Assembly (NCBI GenBank): GCA_029287105.1 | Contig: JARFRT010000486.1 | Span: 1 to 11,098, forward strand | Length of the DNA: 11,098 bases | Reading direction: 5' to 3' | Source: Akkermansiaceae bacterium | Lineage (GTDB): Bacteria; Verrucomicrobiota; Verrucomicrobiia; Verrucomicrobiales; Akkermansiaceae | In this document: positions 6,620 to 11,098 of the stretch, piece by piece | Layout: each line of letters starts with the position of its first letter | Numbering within the stretch: the stretch's first letter is position 1 | Notes under the pieces: model-generated | Told to the model about the DNA's origin: nothing | What the model saw: the letters and a program-made list of their open reading frames with translations, nothing else | Database searches by the model: none | Position numbers and translations under genes: made by a program

Positions 6620-7633
6620 TTAGAGGTCGTTTCGCAGGACGAAGCGGTATCTTACGTCACCTTTTTCGAGGCGAACTATGGCTTCATTGATTTGTGAGAG
6701 AGGGAGTTCTTCGATGAGCGGTTGGATGTGGTGGCGAGCTGCGAATTTGAGCATTTCAGTCATGACGCCAGGGCCTCCCGGGGTTGATGCGGTGATTGAT
6801 TTTTGAGCTAATAGGGCAGGAATGGGTAAGGAGAGGGGTTCACTGGGTATGCCTACAAAGTGGAGGGTTCCTCCAGGTGCAAGAAGGTCGAGCCAGGTGG
6901 AGGTGTCAATGGCGGCGGGGCTGGTGCATAGAATCCAGTCCAGCGATTGTGATGCAACTGACAGAGCTTGCTTACAATTGGATTGGATGACTGTATCCGC
7001 GCCTAAAGTTTTTTGCTTTGCTGCTTTTTCAGGATTTGAAGTGAAGGCCGTTACGTGGCAGCCCCATTTTTTAAGGAATTGGATGGCGAGATGTCCAAGT
7101 CCGCCGATGCCTATGACGCCGACGCGGTCGGTGGGTCTGATTCTAGAGTGAAGGATGGCTTGATAGACGGTTAGGCCTGCGCAGCACAGCGGTCCTGCGA
7201 TATTCGGAGGGAGGCTGGCTGGGAGGGGCGTCGCCCATTTCCAGTGGCAGCGGATTGAGGAGGCAAAGCCGCCATGACGGCCAACCAGTGTTTTTTTTCG
7301 GGATCCACAGAGGGATTGGCGTCCACTGAGGCAGAAGGTGCAGTAGCCGCAACTTCCTGAGTACCAGCCAACACCGACACGCTTGCCAATATTTTGAAGG
7401 GGAACATTTTTTCCTGCGGAGGTGATGGTTCCGACGACCTCGTGTCCTGGGACGAGCGGGTAGATGCTGGTGTCCCAATCGTTACGGATCATGGCGAGAT
7501 CGGAGTGACATAGGCCACAGTATTCGACCGAGATTTCAACTTCGTCTGCGGGGAGCTCATGCCGGGGGAGCTCTGAAAGTTCTAATGCGGCACCCGGGCG
7601 ATGTGCTGCGTAGGCTCGGAAGGTGGAATTCAT
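6620..7633 (-). CDS. Zinc-dependent alcohol dehydrogenase, cinnamyl-alcohol dehydrogenase type
   Basis: A 337-residue medium-chain dehydrogenase/reductase that interconverts alcohols and aldehydes using NAD(P). The catalytic zinc ligands are visible as Cys42 in CGLCHSD, His64 in PGHE and a Cys in PLCCAG (150-151). The structural zinc site is complete, with Cys95, Cys98, Cys101 and Cys109. The nucleotide-binding turn is GIGGLGHLAIQF (175-186). The length and motif wording resemble YahK and related broad-range aldehyde reductases, but the substrate cannot be read from the sequence. The ATG lies 3 nt after the mlaD stop, so the gene is probably cotranscribed with the phospholipid-transport genes; a weak purine-rich stretch (AGATAGG) precedes it. 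Any metabolic link to its neighbours is unclear. It may simply have been carried in the operon. Confidence 0.88.
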   Translation of the reverse strand: MNSTFRAYAAHRPGAALELSELPRHELPADEVEISVEYCGLCHSDLAMIRNDWDTSIYPLVPGHEVVGTITSAGKNVPLQNIGKRVGVGWYSGSCGYCTFCLSGRQSLCGSRKKTLVGRHGGFASSIRCHWKWATPLPASLPPNIAGPLCCAGLTVYQAILHSRIRPTDRVGVIGIGGLGHLAIQFLKKWGCHVTAFTSNPEKAAKQKTLGADTVIQSNCKQALSVASQSLDWILCTSPAAIDTSTWLDLLAPGGTLHFVGIPSEPLSLPIPALLAQKSITASTPGGPGVMTEMLKFAARHHIQPLIEELPLSQINEAIVRLEKGDVRYRFVLRNDL

Positions 7634-7636
7634 GGC

Positions 7637-8668
7637 CTATCTTCTGCTGCCGCGGAACTTATTGCGAGGATCGTTCTCCTGCTTGGCGGCGTCATCGCGG
7701 TAGCGGAGTATGCCATAACGTTTGAGGTTGCGGATGAACTCCTTGGCATCGTCGCCTGTCTTTTTGTCATAGGCGAGGGCTCCTGCCAAGCTGTCCTTGC
7801 TCTTCAAGGCAGCCATGGTATCGCCAATTTCGGTAGCGGCTCGGTCGATGCTTTTGACTGCTTGGGGGATGCCGCGCAGGGCGAGGTCGATTTGTTTGAT
7901 TTCGCGATGGGTGCTGGCGACGAGAGTTTCGGCGGAATCTGCGACTGTGCGGATACTGATCATCGCTTGTTTGGCCTCTTTGATAGCCGGCTTGAGTTCC
8001 TTCGAGGCGTCGTTGACGTCCCGGCTGGCAGCCTCAAAGTTAGCCATGGCCTTGCCAAAATTATCCAGATTATCCTTGGAGAGGAAGCCATCGTTGACCT
8101 TGGTCATGGTGGTGTTCACGTTGTCGCCCATGCTTTTGATCGAGTCGAGGGCCTGGTCGATTTTTCCAAAGGTTTTTTTGGCATCCTTGATGAGTTGGCT
8201 GGCGTCACGCGCGATGCTTTGCGCGTCGGACTTGATCGAGTCGAAGCCGCCCGCGCCGACGCCCATGATGGTTTCACCGGCTTGGTAGTAGGCGCCGGAT
8301 TCTTTGTCCGGGGGGGTGATTTCGATGAACTTGTCGCCGAGCAGGCCGGACGAGCCGATTTGGAAGGTGGAATCACGCGGGATTTTCACCTCGTTGCGGA
8401 TGCGCATTTCCATGCGCACGGTGTTGCTGGCCCTGCCGGTGGTCAGTTCGGGTTTGGTGGCGACCCGGCCGACCTTGGCGCCGCGCAGTCGCACCTCGCT
8501 GTTTTTAATGATTCCTGCGGTGTCGGGGAATTCAATGTAGAGCGGGTAGTGTCCTTTGAACCGGTCGCCAAAGCGCCCGAACTCGACAATCAGCACCCCC
8601 AGTAACAGGAGGCCGATGAGAACAAAGAGTCCGGCTGTTCTTTCGCGTCGTTTTTCCCGTACGGGCAT
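7637..8668 (-). CDS. MCE-domain phospholipid transport protein, MlaD-like with long helical tail
   Basis: A 343-residue substrate-binding protein of the Mla/Mce lipid transport family, held in the inner membrane and facing the periplasm. There is one membrane anchor (12-30) after a basic N-terminus, then an MCE domain at about 38-118 with the usual ending GLLGDKFIEI (108-117). A long helix-rich region (140-290) with many charged and alanine residues follows, and the protein ends with NLKRYGILRYRDDA, a tail common in MCE proteins of this length. E. coli MlaD is about 183 residues, so the tail is extra and may form a tube or reach across the periplasm. I chose the ATG at 8666-8668, preceded at some distance by AGGGA, over an in-frame TTG at 8710 that lacks a ribosome site. 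It follows the MlaF-like gene after 91 nt. Confidence 0.85.
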   Translation of the reverse strand: MPVREKRRERTAGLFVLIGLLLLGVLIVEFGRFGDRFKGHYPLYIEFPDTAGIIKNSEVRLRGAKVGRVATKPELTTGRASNTVRMEMRIRNEVKIPRDSTFQIGSSGLLGDKFIEITPPDKESGAYYQAGETIMGVGAGGFDSIKSDAQSIARDASQLIKDAKKTFGKIDQALDSIKSMGDNVNTTMTKVNDGFLSKDNLDNFGKAMANFEAASRDVNDASKELKPAIKEAKQAMISIRTVADSAETLVASTHREIKQIDLALRGIPQAVKSIDRAATEIGDTMAALKSKDSLAGALAYDKKTGDDAKEFIRNLKRYGILRYRDDAAKQENDPRNKFRGSRR

Positions 8669-8759
8669 AACGACAGTTTCCCTTGGATTGCCGACGGTTG
8701 CAAGTGGCAAAAATAGGGGGTTGGAGAGCGGGGACGGGGTGAACCGGGTGGGGGTGAGG

Positions 8760-9539
8760 CTATTCGTTGCTCTTGCTTTCGGTTCCCGTTAGAAAATGAG
8801 AGAGTGTGGGGTCGGTGCTGGCCTGCATTCCGGCGGGCGTGCCCTGCCAGTAGACCCGGCCGTCTTTCATAAAAACGATGCGGTCGGCGATTCTGAAAAC
8901 GCTACGCAGTTCGTGGGTGATGACGATGTTGGTGATGCCGAGCTCATTTTGCAGGCGTTTGATGAGTTTGTCGATGGAGCCGGCGGTGATCGGGTCGAGC
9001 CCGGCGTGTGGTTCATCGTAGCAGACGCAGGCGGGGCGGTCGACGATCGCGCGTGCGAGTGCGACGCGTTTTTTCATGCCGCCGGAGAGTTCCGAGGGCA
9101 TTTTCTCCTCCTGTCCGGGGAGTCGGACGATCTTGAGTACCTCGCTGACGCGGCGGTTCAGTTCATCGGTGTCCTTGATGCCGTCCTCAAGCAGGGGGAA
9201 GGCGATGTTTTGGGCGACGGTCATGGAATCGAACAGGGCGCTATTCTGGAACATCATCCCTATTTTCTTGCGGACCGGGCCGAGGTCACGTTCGCGCATG
9301 TGGGAAATATCCACGCCGTCGATCTCAACGGTCCCCTTGTGCGGTTGCATCAGGCCGAGCATGTGTTTGACGAGGACGGTTTTCCCTCCGCCGGAGGCAC
9401 CGAGCAGGCAGAGGGTTTCGCCCTTGTTTACGTCGAGGTCAACGCCACGCAGGACGTGGTTGTCGCCGAAGTGTTGGTGGAGACCCCGGACGCGGATGAT
9501 CGGAGTTTCTGGTGATGGCTTGGACACGGTTGTGTTCAT
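8760..9539 (-). CDS. MlaF-type ABC transporter ATPase
   Basis: A 259-residue cytoplasmic ATPase of the Mla (MlaF/Mkl) group, which drives phospholipid movement between the membranes. Motifs are Walker A GASGGGKT (47-54), Q-loop Gln98 in MMFQNSALF, signature LSGGMKKRVALARAI (151-165), Walker B with D175-E176 in YDEPHAGLDP, and switch His209 in THE. LSGGM and the SALFDSMTV segment are characteristic of MlaF. The residues before Walker B (CVCYDEPH) are less usual than the typical LxLYDEP. The start is 15 nt after the dus stop with no clear Shine-Dalgarno, so coupled translation is likely. The partner MCE protein follows, but no MlaE permease gene is adjacent; it must be elsewhere in the genome if the transporter works. 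Confidence 0.88.
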   Translation of the reverse strand: MNTTVSKPSPETPIIRVRGLHQHFGDNHVLRGVDLDVNKGETLCLLGASGGGKTVLVKHMLGLMQPHKGTVEIDGVDISHMRERDLGPVRKKIGMMFQNSALFDSMTVAQNIAFPLLEDGIKDTDELNRRVSEVLKIVRLPGQEEKMPSELSGGMKKRVALARAIVDRPACVCYDEPHAGLDPITAGSIDKLIKRLQNELGITNIVITHELRSVFRIADRIVFMKDGRVYWQGTPAGMQASTDPTLSHFLTGTESKSNE

Positions 9540-9554
9540 AACACAGGATGTGAC

Positions 9555-10577
9555 CTAGCGCAATGCATCGAAGCCGCAGAACAGCTTGGAATCGACCGGA
9601 GGGAGAGCGGGGATGGGCTCGGTGTTATCGAGGAAATCCTGGCAAACACGCTGGAATGTATCGGCGGAGGTGGCGCGTCGGATCTGGTGCTCGAAGCCGG
9701 CATCAAGCCCCTGGGCGATGTAGATCAGGTATTTTTTCATCCGGTTGACGTGTTTGGGTTCGTCGAATGCATGGGCGTGGGCGGCTATCTCCTGATAGAG
9801 ATCCATGATATAGCCCAATAGATCAGCGCGGGTTACTTGCGGGGTGGGATTGCCGCAGTAGGATGCGCGGAGTTGGTCAAATATCCACGGGTTGCGGATG
9901 GCACCCCGGCCGACCATCAGTCCGCTGGCGCCGGTGCGCCGGATCATTCCCTTGCCCGTGGCGACATCGACCACGTTGCCATTGGCGATCACCGGGCAGC
10001 TCATCCGCGCGACGGACCGCTTGATGCAGTCGGTATGCACCGGTGTCTGGTAGCGTTCCTTGACCGTCCTGCCATGGATGGTGAGGGTGTCGATGGCGTG
10101 GCGCGCGAAGATTTCAAGCAGATCATCGAATTCGCGGTAGCAGTCGAATCCGACGCGGGTCTTGACGGTGAACTTGCCGGGGATCGCATCACGCAGGGCG
10201 GCGATTATGGCTTCCATATGGTCCTTTTTTCTCAGCAGTCCGCCCCCGGCATTCTTATTGTAAACCACGGGTGCGGGGCAGCCGAGGTTGAGGTCGATCC
10301 CTGCGACGGGGTAATGGAGCAGTTCCTTGGCGACCCGTACCAGGGCCTCGACGTCCTGGCCAATCAACTGCGCATAGACGGGTCGGCCGGTTTCATTTTC
10401 GGTGATGCTGCGCAGGATCTTTTTTTCCAAACGGGAGTCGGCATGCACGCGGAAGTATTCCGTGACATAGTAGTCGGGTCCTCCATAGCGCTGCATGACG
10501 CGCATGAAGGGGAGGTTGGTGACGTCCTGCATGGGTGCCAGGACGAGGGTGGGGGGAGCTTGAAGTTTCGAAGTCAT
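9555..10577 (-). CDS. dus: tRNA-dihydrouridine synthase
   Basis: A 340-residue flavoenzyme that reduces specific uridines in tRNA to dihydrouridine using FMN and NAD(P)H. Visible features are the FMN-binding APMQDVT (14-20), Gln70 in YAQLIGQD, the catalytic Cys100 in LNLGCPAP, Lys139 in VKTRVGF, His168 in IHGRT, NGNV (199-202), GRGAIRNPWIF (223-233) and a C-terminal helical domain. The length is normal for the family; I cannot assign DusA, DusB or DusC. Translation starts at the ATG at 10575-10577, inside an 8-nt tandem repeat that also supplies the first codons. No Shine-Dalgarno is seen. A three-codon reading frame just upstream (ATG at 10583-10585) ends in a TGA overlapping the dus ATG. 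Downstream, mlaF begins 15 nt after the stop, so dus probably heads the transport operon. Confidence 0.9.
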   Translation of the reverse strand: MTSKLQAPPTLVLAPMQDVTNLPFMRVMQRYGGPDYYVTEYFRVHADSRLEKKILRSITENETGRPVYAQLIGQDVEALVRVAKELLHYPVAGIDLNLGCPAPVVYNKNAGGGLLRKKDHMEAIIAALRDAIPGKFTVKTRVGFDCYREFDDLLEIFARHAIDTLTIHGRTVKERYQTPVHTDCIKRSVARMSCPVIANGNVVDVATGKGMIRRTGASGLMVGRGAIRNPWIFDQLRASYCGNPTPQVTRADLLGYIMDLYQEIAAHAHAFDEPKHVNRMKKYLIYIAQGLDAGFEHQIRRATSADTFQRVCQDFLDNTEPIPALPPVDSKLFCGFDALR

Positions 10578-10617
10578 GTAGTCATGAAGTCTTGAAGTCG
10601 GGGAGTCGGGGAGTCGG
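10562..10617. repeat. Octanucleotide tandem repeat across the dus start
   Basis: Seven consecutive 8-nt units fit the plus-strand consensus GRAGTCNN: GAAGTTTC, GAAGTCAT, GTAGTCAT, GAAGTCTT, GAAGTCGG, GGAGTCGG and GGAGTCGG. The second unit contains the dus start codon and the first unit encodes its next residues. The array ends just before the methyltransferase stop at 10624-10626. Eight is not a multiple of three, so gain or loss of a unit would change which upstream ATG is in frame. Confidence 0.75.
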
Positions 10618-10623
10618 GATTCG

Positions 10624-11098
10624 TTAGATGAGTTCGGTGGGTTTGTTTTTTTCTGCGGCGAGGCGTTCGTGGGTGGTGGCGAGGTAGCCTTGATCGATGT
10701 CGAAGCCGGTGTAGGCGGCTATGTTCATTCGGTGGGCGGCGATGGCGGACGTGCCGATGCCGTTGAAGGGGTCTAACAGTTTCGTGCGATCTCCCTTGCC
10801 GTGGATGCGGATGCATTGTTCGACGAGGCCGATGGGAAACGTTGCGGGGTGTGGGCGGTCTTTATCGCGGCTATTGATAGTGTCGTAGGGGATGAACCAG
10901 TTGTTTCCCCGGCAGCGTTTGTCCTCTCCGCTGGTGTGGTTCCAACGGTTGATGTTGGATTTGTCGGAATAGGGGACGCCTGCGGCGCGGCGTTCCAGTG
11001 GAACATTACCTGATTTTGTCAGGTGGAAGACGTATTCGTGGCAGTCATTGACGTAGCGTTTGCTATTGATGGGTTTGAAGTGGCCGGCGCTGATGGTG
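10624..11098 (-). CDS. Site-specific DNA methyltransferase, C-terminal part (cut by the window edge)
   Basis: Translation of the minus strand from the right edge gives 157 open residues ending in a TAA (complement of 10624-10626). It has no internal stop and clear methylase features, so the start of the gene lies beyond the window. Near its end, HPATFPIGL is followed by KLLDPFNGIGTSAIAA, the AdoMet-binding motif I of amino-methyltransferases (N6-adenine or N4-cytosine). Upstream, KRYVNDCHEYVFHLTKSG resembles the target-recognition part of these enzymes. Finding motif I near the C-terminus fits the beta class, where the catalytic DPPY-type motif comes first; that motif would lie outside the window. 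No restriction endonuclease gene lies on the visible side, so it is either an orphan methylase or has a partner to the right. The recognition site cannot be read. Confidence 0.85.
   Translation of the reverse strand, partial: TISAGHFKPINSKRYVNDCHEYVFHLTKSGNVPLERRAAGVPYSDKSNINRWNHTSGEDKRCRGNNWFIPYDTINSRDKDRPHPATFPIGLVEQCIRIHGKGDRTKLLDPFNGIGTSAIAAHRMNIAAYTGFDIDQGYLATTHERLAAEKNKPTELI

Noticed and set aside
7601..8605. A 334-codon plus-strand open frame opposite mlaD
   Set aside because: It is antisense to the MCE gene, and its composition mirrors that gene's codon bias. No motif or ribosome site supports it.
8669..8710. Upstream TTG start for mlaD
   Set aside because: It would put 14 uncharacteristic residues before the basic N-terminus and has no ribosome site. 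The ATG at 8668 fits the family better.
8796..9515. A 239-codon plus-strand open frame opposite the MlaF-like gene
   Set aside because: The minus-strand frame has every ABC ATPase motif; the plus frame has none.
9837..10595. A 252-codon plus-strand open frame opposite dus
   Set aside because: It is antisense to a full set of dihydrouridine-synthase motifs and has no recognisable domain.
10574..10816. An 80-codon minus-strand frame just upstream of dus
   Set aside because: It overlaps the methyltransferase in another frame. Its Arg/His/Pro-rich translation is a shadow, while the methyltransferase frame has clear motifs.

Overview
The window is a bacterial chromosomal stretch in which every supported gene lies on the minus strand, so the genes are read from the right edge towards the left. 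The gene styles suggest a Gram-negative bacterium of the PVC group, most likely Verrucomicrobiota. These include an Mce/MlaD protein with a long helical tail, a VCBS-repeat protein ending in an ASPIC/UnbV domain, and LolA-like and MacB-like envelope transport. That placement is inference from gene style, not from a marker gene. Shine-Dalgarno sequences are mostly weak or absent.

In transcription order from the right edge: a DNA methyltransferase cut by the window end (10624-11098), whose last 157 residues show methylase motifs; an array of seven 8-nt repeats that runs into the start of the next gene; a tRNA-dihydrouridine synthase (9555-10577); the ATPase and the MCE substrate-binding protein of a phospholipid transporter (mlaF-like 8760-9539, mlaD-like 7637-8668), with no MlaE permease beside them; and a zinc alcohol dehydrogenase (6620-7633) starting 3 nt after mlaD. 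Next comes a four-gene block of LolD/MacB-type ATPase, FtsX/MacB-type permease, LolA-like periplasmic protein and an amino-acid-kinase-fold enzyme closest to isopentenyl phosphate kinase/FomA (3121-6565). Two of its three junctions are 4-nt ATGA overlaps and the third is a 3-nt gap, so the block is almost certainly one operon. It looks lower in G+C than its flanks.

Left of that block is a 423-bp spacer holding a good sigma70-type promoter and one copy of an imperfect repeat. It is followed by a large exported VCBS-repeat/ASPIC protein (397-2697), whose reading frame is broken by a single in-frame TGA at 970-972 while the rest of the frame stays intact. The final 396 bp carry no convincing gene. 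They hold a second copy of the imperfect repeat, in the same orientation as the first, so the two copies bracket the VCBS locus, and a 10-bp-phased GTAAT array.

The common theme is the cell envelope: two ABC systems for moving lipids or lipoproteins, plus one large exported repeat protein. The most unusual points are the kinase coupled to the LolA-like/MacB-like transporter, the interrupted VCBS gene between paired repeats, and the octamer array across the dus start.
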